DNA of 64,000 bases from CAIVPM01 sp964477265 (GTDB taxonomy: Bacteria; Bacteroidota; Bacteroidia; Chitinophagales; Chitinophagaceae). The stretch covers positions 62,001 through 126,000 of the forward strand of contig CAYZDJ010000005.1 in the NCBI GenBank assembly GCA_964477265.1, read 5' to 3'. Positions 25,566 to 34,662 of the stretch are shown here, in pieces; position 1 is the first letter of the stretch; each line of letters starts with the position of its first letter. Position numbers and translations under genes: made by a program. The notes beneath the pieces are model-generated. The model was not told the DNA's origin. It saw nothing but the letters and a program-made list of their open reading frames with translations, and did no database searches.

Positions 25566-27521
25566 ATGAAATTTTTATTTTCCCTGTCATTGCTTTTTGC
25601 AATCAGTGCTACTGCACAAACTTTTAATTATAGCAACCAATTGCCATGGCAAGCTACGCCAATTATACATGCATCAAGTGCAGATAATAAAGCTGCCGAT
25701 GCAGTGTATTTAAACGATGCTCGTATTGTAGAATATATTTTGAACGACAAAGAATATTATATGAATATGAGTTATTATAAATTGATTAAAGTGCAGACAG
25801 ATAAAGGCATTGAGCAATATAATAAAGTTTATATTCCAATGTATCGCAACTCAGAAATATTGAATTTAAAAGCTCGTGTTATATTAAGTAATGGAAAGGT
25901 AATTGATGTGCCACAGAGCAAGATAAAAGAAACAGAGGAGGATGGACGCAAGTATAAATTATTTGCATTGGAAGGTGTAGAAAAAAATGCTGAAGTTGAA
26001 TACACTTACACTTTAAAAAAGATTCCTAATTTTTTTGGTTCAGAAATTTTTCAGTCAACAATAGTACCTGTTGAAAATGCAAGTTTTACATTGATTTGCC
26101 CAAGCCATTTGGTATTTGATGCAAAGGGCTTTAATGGCATTACACCAATGAAAGATAGTGCTATTGACAAGTTACGATATGTTGTTGCTAATACTAAAAT
26201 GCTTAAAGATATAAGTGATGCAAAGTATGCTTTTGTTGACCCTTATAAAACACGCATTGATTATAAATTAAGCTACAACCTTTCTAAAAATAATGATGTT
26301 GAATTATATACCTGGAAAGAGTTTGCCAAAAATGTATATACCAACTACACAACACTTGTAGGCAAAGAGCAAAAGTATCTTGACAAAATAATCAGTGCAA
26401 TGAATATTGAAAAAAACACTGATGAAAAAACAATTTGCAAAATAGAAGATTACATAAAATCTAACTTTAATATTGATAAAGAATTGGTGGGAGATAATGG
26501 AACAGATTTTGAAAAAATATTTACTACAAAAAATGCTTCAGACGATGGTATAACAAGGTTGATGGTAAACATTTTTGAAACATATGGTATAAAGTATCAA
26601 TTGGTTTTTCCAAGTGTAAGAGACGAATTGCCATTGGATGAAGATCTTGAAAACTGGAACAGGATTGAAAATACGTTGATTTACTTTCCTGCCACAGGCA
26701 AATATTTAACGCCAACAAATATTACATATCGTTATCCGTTTTTTAATCCTTATGAAGCTAACACACGTGGTTTATTTTTAAAAAGCACTTCAATAGGTTC
26801 GCTTAAAACTGCTGTTGGAAAATTTGATGACATTGCCTTAGAGCCATTTGAAAAAAACAATACCAATATGGAGGTTGAAGTAAATTTTGATGCAGATTTT
26901 GACAGTGTAACCATGAACTCGAAACAAATATTGAGTGGTTATGCAGCACATAGTTATCGTCCTGTTTATGTTTTTTTAACAAAAGACAAGCAAGATGAAA
27001 CTACAAAAGATATTATGAAATCTGTTGGTAAAAGCACCAATGTTGTAAGCATGAATGTGGAGAATGCAGCACTCATCAACTTCAATGACAATAAGCCTTT
27101 AACTATTTCTGGTGTGGTGCGTAGTGGTGCTTTAATTGATAAAGCTGGCAATAAGTTATTATTTAAAATTGGCGATGTAATTGGGCAGCAGGAACAAATG
27201 TATCAGGAGAAACCAAGGGTGCTGCCAGTTGATATGTCTTATGCCAATGCACAGGTTCGTAACATAAAAGTTAATATTCCTACTGGTTATGTAATTAAAA
27301 ATTTGAACGACCTGAACATGAATGTGCAGCTAAAAAAAGAAGGTATGAATGGCTGTGGGTTTAAAAGTAGCTATACTTTAAATGGCAATGTGCTTGACAT
27401 AACTATTAGAGAAGAATACAAAGATGTGCACTATGAATTGGCAGATTACAACGACTTTAAAAATGTAATTAATGCTGCTGCCGACTTTAATAAAATAGTA
27501 TTGGTAATGGAGAAAAAATAA
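25566..27521 (+). CDS. DUF3857 protein with degenerate transglutaminase domain
   Basis: The 651-residue protein has a signal peptide (MKFLFSLSLLFAISATAQ) and the same order of domains as the gene before it. Where the neighbour has GDCKDMSSL, this protein has ASDDGITRL (near residue 325), so the catalytic Cys is lost, and the His and Asp motifs cannot be found either. It is probably a non-enzymatic partner or binding protein. The gene ends five bases from a converging gene. Confidence 0.83.
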   Translation: MKFLFSLSLLFAISATAQTFNYSNQLPWQATPIIHASSADNKAADAVYLNDARIVEYILNDKEYYMNMSYYKLIKVQTDKGIEQYNKVYIPMYRNSEILNLKARVILSNGKVIDVPQSKIKETEEDGRKYKLFALEGVEKNAEVEYTYTLKKIPNFFGSEIFQSTIVPVENASFTLICPSHLVFDAKGFNGITPMKDSAIDKLRYVVANTKMLKDISDAKYAFVDPYKTRIDYKLSYNLSKNNDVELYTWKEFAKNVYTNYTTLVGKEQKYLDKIISAMNIEKNTDEKTICKIEDYIKSNFNIDKELVGDNGTDFEKIFTTKNASDDGITRLMVNIFETYGIKYQLVFPSVRDELPLDEDLENWNRIENTLIYFPATGKYLTPTNITYRYPFFNPYEANTRGLFLKSTSIGSLKTAVGKFDDIALEPFEKNNTNMEVEVNFDADFDSVTMNSKQILSGYAAHSYRPVYVFLTKDKQDETTKDIMKSVGKSTNVVSMNVENAALINFNDNKPLTISGVVRSGALIDKAGNKLLFKIGDVIGQQEQMYQEKPRVLPVDMSYANAQVRNIKVNIPTGYVIKNLNDLNMNVQLKKEGMNGCGFKSSYTLNGNVLDITIREEYKDVHYELADYNDFKNVINAAADFNKIVLVMEKK

Positions 27522-27526
27522 CTTGT

Positions 27527-27949
27527 TTATTCATCACCTTCACAGTGGCATTCCCAATGAGTGTCAATATCTATGCAGGTTATAACAGTTACTTCACTTT
27601 CGCAAGGTGCAAATACAATCCTTAAATGCTGGTTGTCTTTGCTATAGCCTTCAACAGCATAACGCTTTTTGCAAGCGGCACCATCAAGCTCACTTTTTCG
27701 GTAGTTGATGGTGCCGTTTTTTAATATATCTTTCACTTCATTTTCATCAATATGCCTGCAATCCATTCTGCATTTGGCGTGCTTGCTATAATTTATCTGT
27801 GATGGATTACGGTTTAAACCACGTTGTTCTTTTACTGTTGTGGTTGTGTTATTTTTATTCGATGTACTGTTACCACAATTTTTAACAAGCAATACAGTAA
27901 CTGCAATTACTACAAGGAAAATGTATGGCAGTATTTTTTTATTATTCAT
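27527..27949 (-). CDS. DUF4258 protein with N-terminal membrane anchor
   Basis: The 140-residue protein has a hydrophobic N-terminal segment (about 7-22), a low-complexity Asn/Thr linker, and a DUF4258 domain that begins YSKHAKCRMDCRHIDENEVKDIL. It contains eight or more Cys, including the C-terminal CIDIDTHWECHCEG, which is unusual for the family and suggests metal binding or disulfides outside the cytoplasm. Function unknown. Confidence 0.75.
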   Translation of the reverse strand: MNNKKILPYIFLVVIAVTVLLVKNCGNSTSNKNNTTTTVKEQRGLNRNPSQINYSKHAKCRMDCRHIDENEVKDILKNGTINYRKSELDGAACKKRYAVEGYSKDNQHLRIVFAPCESEVTVITCIDIDTHWECHCEGDE

Positions 27950-27967
27950 AAGTTAGTTTTATAAAAC

Positions 27968-28004
27968 AAAAAAACACATAAAATGTTATTCTATGTGTTC
28001 TTTT
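27968..28004 (-). terminator. Terminator after downstream clpP gene
   Basis: Read on the minus strand, AACACATAG and TATGTGTT form a stem followed by seven T. It lies between the clpP stop and the DUF4258 start. Confidence 0.6.
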
Positions 28005-28028
28005 GTTAAACTTCTTTTATAATAGTTT

Positions 28029-28136
28029 AAGCAAACTCCAATGCAAGTCTTTGCGAGATTGGGTTCTTGCCCAACGAAGCAATCTATTTTTTCCATCACT
28101 AACAAAAAAGACTGCTTCGTTCCTCGCAGTGACGTA
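28029..28136. repeat. Inverted-repeat element (TTCGTTCCTCGCA family)
   Basis: AACGAAGCAATCT with an upstream TTTGCGAG pairs with AGACTGCTTCGTTCCTCGCA (28110-28129). Elements with this GAAGCAATC/CTCGCA signature are common in many bacterial genomes to my recollection. A copy of the same signature is found inside the T9SS gene at about 37106-37135. Confidence 0.65.
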
Positions 28137-28184
28137 AACTATAGCTTTTAAACTATCGACAAAAGAATTAAATATTTCAACAAA

Positions 28185-28796
28185 TTAAATCTTGTCTAAA
28201 ACAGCATCAACAATGCCGTATGCAACTGCTTCATTGGCATCCATCCAATAATCTCTGTCAAAATCTTTCATTACCTGTTCAAAAGATTTACCACAGTTTT
28301 CTGCTAATATTTTTGCACCAAGTTCTTTGGTTTTTCGCATTTGCTCAGCTTGTATTTCAATATCAGCACTGGTTGCCTGGTAATAGCCACTTAAACTTGG
28401 CTGGTGTATCATTACTTCTCCACTTGGAAAAATAAACCTTCTTCCTTTTGCACCACAGCTTAGTAAAATAGAACCCATGCTGGCAGCCAATCCCATACAA
28501 ATAGTGCTTACAGGGCTTTGTATTAATTTAATAGTATCAAACACAACCATACCACTTGTTACCACACCACCTGGGCTGTTTATGTAAAGCTTAATTTCTT
28601 CACCTGGTTTATCAGCATCAAGCAATAAAAGCTTTGTTACTATTTCCTTGGCACTTTTATCATCAACTGGTCCCCAAAAGTAAATAGAGCGTTTTTCAAA
28701 AAACATTTGCTCCATTTTTTTTCCAAGTAAACCACCAGCAGGTTGGTCCTGCTTTTCTTCTTTTGGATTTTCTTCTTCGTCGTGAAACTTTATCAT
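28185..28796 (-). CDS. clpP: ATP-dependent Clp protease proteolytic subunit, copy 2
   Basis: The 203-residue serine protease has an intact triad: Ser in GLAASMGSILL (near residue 105), His in MIHQPSLSGYYQA (near 130) and Asp in DFDRDYWMDANEA (near 180). The N-terminus is a Lys/Glu-rich stretch (DEEENPKEEKQDQP) unlike the other copy. Both clpP genes lie in tandem on the minus strand with 112 bases between them, and this one is downstream. The two may form mixed rings, as seen in some bacteria with two ClpP proteins. Confidence 0.93.
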   Translation of the reverse strand: MIKFHDEEENPKEEKQDQPAGGLLGKKMEQMFFEKRSIYFWGPVDDKSAKEIVTKLLLLDADKPGEEIKLYINSPGGVVTSGMVVFDTIKLIQSPVSTICMGLAASMGSILLSCGAKGRRFIFPSGEVMIHQPSLSGYYQATSADIEIQAEQMRKTKELGAKILAENCGKSFEQVMKDFDRDYWMDANEAVAYGIVDAVLDKI

Positions 28797-28908
28797 ATTT
28801 AAAAGTCTTTAGTCTTTGGGTTTTAGTTTTTAGCTAAATGCCAAAATTTTTAATAATCAATAATTAATAATAAAAAAATTAATCGTAGTTATAGAATCGT
28901 ATATGTAA

Positions 28909-29601
28909 TTATTTATTCGCCTTTCTTGGGTTAGTAAATAATACTTCATCAACAAGTCCATATTCCTTAGCATCTGTTGCTTTCATCCAAAAATCTCTGT
29001 CACAGTCTTTGGCTACCTGCTCAACAGATTTACCAGTATGCGAAGCCGTAATTTCATATAGCTCGTTGCGTAAAGTTTTTATTTCCTTAGCAGTAATTTC
29101 AATATCTGTTGCCTGGCCACCAATGGCTCCACTCGGCTGGTGCATCATAATCCTGCTGTGTTTAAGTGCTGTTCTTTTTCCTTTCATACCTGCACACAAC
29201 AATACCTGCCCCATGCTTGCTGCAATGCCTGTGCATATTGTGCTTACGTCTGGTCCAATAAACTGCATAGTATCGTAAATACCCAAACCTGCATAAACAC
29301 TACCACCTGGGCAGTTTAAATACATTTGAATGTCCCTTGTCCTGTCTGCACTTTCCAAAAACAGCATTTGTGCAGTAATAATGTTGGCTACATAATCATC
29401 TATTCCCTGACCCAAAAAAATAATCCTGTCCATCATTAGCCTGCTAAATACATCCATTTGTGCAATGTTTAATGGACGTTCCTCAATAATATATGGCGTT
29501 AAATTGGTTGGGTTAAATCTTGTTTTGTATTGGTGCAATACATTGCTGCCAATGCCTTGGTGCTTAACAGCATATTTTTCAAATTCGTTTTGTATATTCA
29601 T
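28909..29601 (-). CDS. clpP: ATP-dependent Clp protease proteolytic subunit, copy 1
   Basis: The 230-residue protein has the triad Ser in GIAASMGQVLL (near residue 124), His in MMHQPSGAIGG (near 149) and Asp in DCDRDFWMKATDA (near 200). A longer N-terminal part (about 40 residues) precedes the ERPLNIAQMDVFSRL region. This form looks like the main Bacteroidota ClpP. No clpX or trigger factor gene is adjacent. Confidence 0.95.
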   Translation of the reverse strand: MNIQNEFEKYAVKHQGIGSNVLHQYKTRFNPTNLTPYIIEERPLNIAQMDVFSRLMMDRIIFLGQGIDDYVANIITAQMLFLESADRTRDIQMYLNCPGGSVYAGLGIYDTMQFIGPDVSTICTGIAASMGQVLLCAGMKGKRTALKHSRIMMHQPSGAIGGQATDIEITAKEIKTLRNELYEITASHTGKSVEQVAKDCDRDFWMKATDAKEYGLVDEVLFTNPRKANK

Positions 29602-29719
29602 TGTAAATAATTTCTGTGGCTAATATAAAGGCTTTGCCATTCAAAAAATATGCAATAAAATAAATGAGGACAAAATGGCTGAAAGGAAAGATTTAATCAA
29701 CATTAAAGGCATAGCAAAT

Positions 29720-29754
29720 AAAAAAGCTGCTAAGCATTAATGTTAGCAGCCTTT
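29720..29754 (-). terminator. Terminator of the sulfide-oxidation cluster
   Basis: On the minus strand GGCTGCTAAC and the complementary TTAGCAGC form a stem followed by six T. It lies after the last YeeE/YedE gene and before the clpP promoter region. Confidence 0.75.
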
Positions 29755-29818
29755 AATAAGCAAAATATACAAATGCATTTTACTAAATTACTTTACAATA
29801 GCTTGCACCATAACAAAC

Positions 29819-30319
29819 TTAGTGTGGCAATTTTTCTCTAAAATATCCATAAACCCAAGTACCTGAAACAGCACTTAAAAAAGTAATACCAACTACTAAA
29901 AAACCGCTACCTATTTGTGCAAATAAAGGACCAGGGCAAGCACCAGTAATTGCCCAGCCTATACCAAAAATTAAACCCCCGATAATTTGCCCTTTATTAA
30001 ACTTTTTGTCTTCAAAAGTTATAGGTTCGCCACTAAAAGTTTTGATGTTAAACTTTTTAATAATCAACACTGATAATAAGCCTACAACTACTGCTGTGCC
30101 TATAACGCCATACATAAAAAACGATTGCATGTGAAACATTTCTTGAATGCGAAACCAACTTATTATTTCAGCTTTGACGAATGTTATTCCAAACAAAATA
30201 CCAACAATCATATACTTTATGTTATGCCAAAATGGATGTTGCAATTTTGAGTCATTCACACATATTGCATCCAAATGTCTTGTATCAATAGTTTGTTTTG
30301 TTTCAATAATATTTTGCAT
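29819..30319 (-). CDS. YeeE/YedE family transporter, second half (DUF6691-like)
   Basis: The 166-residue membrane protein has four helices after a 30-residue hydrophilic N-terminus. The hallmark GACPGPLFAQIG (near residue 125) contains the conserved Cys of YeeE/YedE sulfur transporters. Together with the gene before it, which carries the GCTSGH half, it would form one two-part transporter for thiosulfate or related sulfur compounds. It is the last gene of the minus-strand sulfur cluster; four bases separate the two halves. Confidence 0.85.
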   Translation of the reverse strand: MQNIIETKQTIDTRHLDAICVNDSKLQHPFWHNIKYMIVGILFGITFVKAEIISWFRIQEMFHMQSFFMYGVIGTAVVVGLLSVLIIKKFNIKTFSGEPITFEDKKFNKGQIIGGLIFGIGWAITGACPGPLFAQIGSGFLVVGITFLSAVSGTWVYGYFREKLPH

Positions 30320-30323
30320 AGTA

Positions 30324-30890
30324 TTAAATTAATTTAAAAATAAATGGCATTAAAATATTTGCAGAAAAAAAGCCACCAACCATAAAACAGCAAGTAGCAA
30401 TTAATGATGGCAATTGCAAATTAGATAAGCCCATAATGGCATGTCCACTGGTGCAACCACCTGCATAGCGAGTACCAAAGCCAACTAAAAAACCACCTAC
30501 TACAAAAAAGAAAAATCCTTTAAGTGTAAGTATATTTTCTACATTAAAAATTTGCGTTGGCAGCAGTTTGCTATAATCTGTAATGCCATATTGAGTTAAT
30601 GTAGTTTTAGTGCTTTGTGCTACTTCAATTGCATTAGGATTACTTAAAAAATGTGTTGCTAAAAATCCACCAATTAACACACCTGCCACAAAAAATAAAT
30701 TCCATATTTCTTTTTTCCAATCATATTTAAAAAATGGAATATTGGCAGGCACACACATTGCACAGATGTGGCGAAGAGATGAGGATATACCAAATTTTTT
30801 ATTGCCAACTAATAGAAGTACAGGCACAGTTAAACCTATTAAAGTGCCTGCAATTGCCCAATGCCAGGGTTGTTTTATAACTTCAATCAT
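30324..30890 (-). CDS. YeeE/YedE family transporter, first half
   Basis: The 188-residue membrane protein has five helices. The motif RYAGGCTSGHAIMGLSNLQL (near residues 142-161) holds the other conserved Cys of the family. A further CAMCVP near residue 45 adds two Cys on what looks like a loop. The split into two adjacent genes is usual for this type. Confidence 0.87.
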   Translation of the reverse strand: MIEVIKQPWHWAIAGTLIGLTVPVLLLVGNKKFGISSSLRHICAMCVPANIPFFKYDWKKEIWNLFFVAGVLIGGFLATHFLSNPNAIEVAQSTKTTLTQYGITDYSKLLPTQIFNVENILTLKGFFFFVVGGFLVGFGTRYAGGCTSGHAIMGLSNLQLPSLIATCCFMVGGFFSANILMPFIFKLI

Positions 30891-30902
30891 ATTATCTTTT
30901 TG

Positions 30903-31106
30903 TTATTTACGCTTACAAGTATTAGTGCCTAAAATTACATACAAAGGGCAAAAATTTATAAGACTTGTTAGTAAAAGTACAGCAGCTACAATGCCCAATA
31001 CAACTGCTGTTGTGCCACTTATTGTTTTTGTAAAATACAGCACAGCTACTATAATGGCTGCTACAATACGAATGATTTTGTCGATTGAACCTATATTCTT
31101 TTTCAT
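30903..31106 (-). CDS. DUF2892 (YgaP-like) membrane protein
   Basis: The start MKKNIGSIDKIIRIVAA at 31106 fits the family better than an ATG two codons upstream. The roughly 67-residue protein has two membrane helices and a Cys-containing tail (NFCPLYVILGTNTCKRK). DUF2892 is the membrane half of the rhodanese YgaP; here the rhodanese is a separate gene just upstream (seven bases), so the two together may equal YgaP. Confidence 0.88.
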   Translation of the reverse strand: MKKNIGSIDKIIRIVAAIIVAVLYFTKTISGTTAVVLGIVAAVLLLTSLINFCPLYVILGTNTCKRK

Positions 31107-31112
31107 ATACAT

Positions 31113-31436
31113 TTAAATTTTATTGTTTATAATTTTATTTACATTTTGCCAAGTATTACCGTTTGTTACATTGGTAAAACCATTTTGCTGAAGTATAGTT
31201 TTTGCCTGACTACTTCTATTGCCACTTCTACAAAAAACAACAATGTTTGTTTTGTTTTTAAAGGCTTGCAATTGGCTTTGTATTTTATTTAATGGAATAT
31301 TTACCGAGCCTTTAACATTGCCATTTGCAAACTCTTGTGGCGTGCGAACATCTACTAAAAAAGCATCATTATTTATGGCGTTTAGCAGCTCTGCATTGTT
31401 GGTGTTTGAAAATAATTTTGAAAGAAATTGTAACAT
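31113..31436 (-). CDS. Single-domain rhodanese
   Basis: The 107-residue protein has the rhodanese fold with the substrate-binding Cys in VVFCRSGNRSSQA (near residue 69) and the conserved VDVRTPQEFANGNVKGSVNIPL block near residue 28. It transfers sulfane sulfur between thiol carriers. It lies between the persulfide dioxygenase and DUF2892 genes with only a few bases on each side. Confidence 0.92.
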   Translation of the reverse strand: MLQFLSKLFSNTNNAELLNAINNDAFLVDVRTPQEFANGNVKGSVNIPLNKIQSQLQAFKNKTNIVVFCRSGNRSSQAKTILQQNGFTNVTNGNTWQNVNKIINNKI

Positions 31437-31441
31437 AGAAA

Positions 31442-32878
31442 TTAATTAGCTGTTGATAATTTTGATTGACAAATGAAATCTGTTTTTGGTATTTCAGTTT
31501 TTGCAATAGCACTAAAACCACCTTCAATTTCTGTAAAATTTCTATAGCCCCTTGCTTGCAAAATACTTGCAGCAATCATACTTCTATAACCACCTGCACA
31601 GTGCATATAAAAATGTTCTTCTGGATTTATATCTTTTATCCAACTATTAATTTCTGCCAATGGTTTGCTGTAAGCTTCTTCAATGTGTTCTGCACTATAT
31701 TCACTTTGCTTACGAACATCAACAACTTTGCTTTCACCAATTTTTATTTCTGTTGCAAATTGCTGTGCAGTAATTCTGTTTACAGCATCAACTTCTTTAG
31801 CTGCATTTTTCCACGCATCAAAACCACCTTTTAAATGACCAATAATATTATCAAAGCCAACCCTTGTTAAACGTGTTACAACTTCTTCTTCCATTCCTAT
31901 TTCTGTAACTAAAATAATAGCTTGTTTTACATCGCCAATCATAGCACCAACCCAAGGTGCAAAATCGCCTTGAATGCCTATGTTTATTGATTGTGGAATA
32001 AACCCTTTATAAAATTCGCTGTTGTTTCTTGTATCTAAAATCAAAGCATCAGTCTCTTCTGCTGCTACTTCAAATTCTGCTACAGACAATTCTTTCATTC
32101 CATTGTTAAAAACAGTCTCAAAACTTTGGTAGCCTGTTTTATTCATAGCCACATTTGCACCAAAATACATTGGTGGTGGCAACAACCCATCAGTTACTTC
32201 TTTTATAAATTCCATTTCAGTCATATTGGCTCTTAAAGCATAGTTTAGTTGCTTTTGAATACCAATTGTTGATGTAGTTTCTTTACTCATATTTTTACCA
32301 CAAGCACTGCCAGCACCATGTGCAGGATAAACAATAACACTATCTGACAATGTCATTATTTTATTTCTTAAAGAATGAAACAGCAATGCAGCTAATTGTT
32401 CTTGTGTTAGGTTAGCTGCTTTTTGTGCAAGATCTGGTCTGCCTACATCGCCAATAAATAAAGTGTCGCCACTAAATAAAGAGTGTTCCATATTATTTTC
32501 ATCAATCAATAAAAAACATGTGCTTTCCATTGTGTGTCCAGGTGTATGTAACACTTTTATTTTTACGTTACCCAATTCAAAGATTTGTTCATCTTTTGCA
32601 GAAACACAATCAAAGCCACAACTTGCATTTGGACCATAAATAATAGGGGCATTGGTAGCTTTGCTAAGGTCTAAATGACCACTCACAAAATCGGCATGAA
32701 AATGTGTTTCAAATATATATTTTAGTTTTACATTATCTCTTTGCAATCTATTAAGATAAGGTTGCGTTTCACGCAAAGGATCAATAATAGCAGCTTCGCC
32801 ATTGCTTGTAATGTAGTAAGCACCTTGTGCTAAACATCCTGTGTAGATTTGTTCTACTGTAAAATTTTGATTATTCAT
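31442..32878 (-). CDS. Persulfide dioxygenase-like MBL protein fused to two rhodanese domains
   Basis: The 478-residue protein has an N-terminal ETHE1-like metallo-beta-lactamase domain (about 1-240) with the metal motif THFHADFVSGH (His59, His61, Asp63), HTPGHTMES and FSGDTLFIGDVGRPDL. Two rhodanese domains follow: the first (about 265-355) has no Cys in its active loop (LVTEIGMEEE) and looks inactive; the second (about 370-465) has the Cys in MHCAGGYRS. It would oxidise persulfide to sulfite and exchange sulfane sulfur. The same domain order is known in CstB-like proteins. Confidence 0.9.
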   Translation of the reverse strand: MNNQNFTVEQIYTGCLAQGAYYITSNGEAAIIDPLRETQPYLNRLQRDNVKLKYIFETHFHADFVSGHLDLSKATNAPIIYGPNASCGFDCVSAKDEQIFELGNVKIKVLHTPGHTMESTCFLLIDENNMEHSLFSGDTLFIGDVGRPDLAQKAANLTQEQLAALLFHSLRNKIMTLSDSVIVYPAHGAGSACGKNMSKETTSTIGIQKQLNYALRANMTEMEFIKEVTDGLLPPPMYFGANVAMNKTGYQSFETVFNNGMKELSVAEFEVAAEETDALILDTRNNSEFYKGFIPQSINIGIQGDFAPWVGAMIGDVKQAIILVTEIGMEEEVVTRLTRVGFDNIIGHLKGGFDAWKNAAKEVDAVNRITAQQFATEIKIGESKVVDVRKQSEYSAEHIEEAYSKPLAEINSWIKDINPEEHFYMHCAGGYRSMIAASILQARGYRNFTEIEGGFSAIAKTEIPKTDFICQSKLSTAN

Positions 32879-32916
32879 TTTATATAGTTTAAATTTTTTG
32901 AATAAATTAATTATTG

Positions 32917-33309
32917 TTAAATTGTGTTTGGATGTAATTCATCGTCTTTATGAAAGAACCATGAAAGCCATATAACTCTTGAAATACGCATAAACCAAGG
33001 CTGAAAAAGTAATAGCAAAAAAGCATTTGTACCCAGCCAATAAAAAATTCTGTTATCATTAAAACTTACACCTATTAAAACCCACCAAGCAATAAAAGTT
33101 GCAACTGTAAACGCAACTGTTAAAGCATAACTAACATAGCCAGTGCCATAATAAAAACCTATCTCCATTTCTGTACGTTGCCCACAAACACTACATTTTT
33201 CAGGCATTGTAGTTACATTTTTTAATTGATACCATTTGTGTGTAAACATTTTTCCTTGGTGACATCGTGGGCATTTTTGTTGAAAAATATTTTTAATATA
33301 ACTTGTCAT
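32917..33309 (-). CDS. DUF983 zinc-ribbon membrane protein
   Basis: Starting at the ATG at 33309 gives about 130 residues beginning MTSYIKNIFQQKCPRCHQGK, the normal DUF983 form; the upstream ATG at 33372 would add an unrelated lead. Two CxxC motifs (CPRCHQG and CSVCGQR) look like a zinc ribbon, followed by two membrane helices. Function unknown; it is located between the sulfide and persulfide oxidising enzymes. Confidence 0.83.
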   Translation of the reverse strand: MTSYIKNIFQQKCPRCHQGKMFTHKWYQLKNVTTMPEKCSVCGQRTEMEIGFYYGTGYVSYALTVAFTVATFIAWWVLIGVSFNDNRIFYWLGTNAFLLLLFQPWFMRISRVIWLSWFFHKDDELHPNTI

Positions 33310-33385
33310 TGTGTTTGGTTTAATACTGCAAAGATGAATTGCTGCTACAACAATTTTTGTGATATACATCACATAACAAAAAAAA

Positions 33386-34591
33386 TTATGCAGTACCTTT
33401 TAAAATTTTATTCCAATATAACCAAGGCAAAATTTTAGTTTTTAAAATCCACATTGTCCAACGTGGTTTAGCTTGATTAAAAGGAAAAGTCATTTTGGGT
33501 GTGTTGCTGTAATCAAACTCAGCAAGCATAAGCTTTCCATATTTTGTAGGAATTGGGCATGCACTATAACCAGTATATTCTGCAACAGGTTGTTGATGAT
33601 TAATAACAGCTAAAATATTAGTAACAACAACAGGAACTTGTTTACGAATTGCAGCACCAGTTTTACTGCAGGGGGCATTGGTGCAATCTCCTAATGCAAA
33701 TACATTATTGAAGCGTGTATGTTGCATTGTATGCTTATTAATTTCTACATACCCATAAGGATTATTTTTATCTGCTAAGGGGCTTGCTTTAATAAAATTT
33801 GGTGCAGATTGTGCAGGCACAGCGTGGCATAAATTAAAGTTTATTTCTTTTACTACAGCAACACCATTAACATCTTTTTCTTCGTAAAAAACTTTTTTAT
33901 TATTGCCATCAACTTCAATAACATTTACGCCAAAGTGTGTTTGTATATTTCCGTCTTTTACAACCTTAGTAAGGGTTTCGGCATATTCTTTAACACCAAA
34001 AATTACAGAAGCACCACTTAAATAATGAACATTGCATTTATTCAATATGCCTTTTTTTCGCCAATAATCAACAGCTAAATACATAATTTTATGTGGTGCA
34101 CCACCACATTTTATTGGCGATGTTGGATTGGTAAAAACTGCTGTTCCTCCTTTAAAATTTTTAATCATTTCCCAGGTGTATGGTGCAGCTTCAAAAGAGT
34201 AATTACAACTTACATTGTTTTTGCCTAGTGTTTCTTTTAATCCTTTTATTTTATCCCAATCTACTTGAATGCCTGGGCAAACAACTAAAATACTGTAAGA
34301 AATTTCTTTACCGCTTTTGCACTTCAATTTGTTTTCATCAGGCATAAATTCGGTTACTGCTTCTTTAATCCAAGTTGTATTTTTTGGAATAAAATCAGCT
34401 TCTTTTCTAACTGTTTTTTTTATGTCAAAAATGCCTGCACCAACTAATGTCCAGGCTGGTTGATAGTAATGTTTTTCTGAAGGTTCAACAATACCAATTT
34501 GAAGGTTTTTGTTTTTGCGTAAAAGCTGTGAGGCTGTTGATAATCCTGCATTACCACCACCAACAATAAGAATTTGAAAATGATTTGCCAT
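33386..34591 (-). CDS. sqr: Sulfide:quinone oxidoreductase
   Basis: The 401-residue flavoprotein has the N-terminal FAD motif ILIVGGGNAGLSTASQLL and PIKCGGAPHKIM (near residue 160) and GYSACPIPTKYGKLMLAEFDY (near 340) around the two redox Cys. These match the SQOR-type (mitochondrial-like) enzyme, whose Cys pair forms the trisulfide. GDCTNAPCSKTGAA supplies the second FAD-binding strand. It oxidises sulfide and reduces menaquinone, linking this cluster to the respiratory chain that also contains complex I. Confidence 0.92.
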   Translation of the reverse strand: MANHFQILIVGGGNAGLSTASQLLRKNKNLQIGIVEPSEKHYYQPAWTLVGAGIFDIKKTVRKEADFIPKNTTWIKEAVTEFMPDENKLKCKSGKEISYSILVVCPGIQVDWDKIKGLKETLGKNNVSCNYSFEAAPYTWEMIKNFKGGTAVFTNPTSPIKCGGAPHKIMYLAVDYWRKKGILNKCNVHYLSGASVIFGVKEYAETLTKVVKDGNIQTHFGVNVIEVDGNNKKVFYEEKDVNGVAVVKEINFNLCHAVPAQSAPNFIKASPLADKNNPYGYVEINKHTMQHTRFNNVFALGDCTNAPCSKTGAAIRKQVPVVVTNILAVINHQQPVAEYTGYSACPIPTKYGKLMLAEFDYSNTPKMTFPFNQAKPRWTMWILKTKILPWLYWNKILKGTA

Positions 34592-34662
34592 CGTTAGAAT
34601 TTTTTATTTAAGCAAACAAAAAAAAATTGAGATAATTATTTTGTAACTTTTGTCACAGAGCT

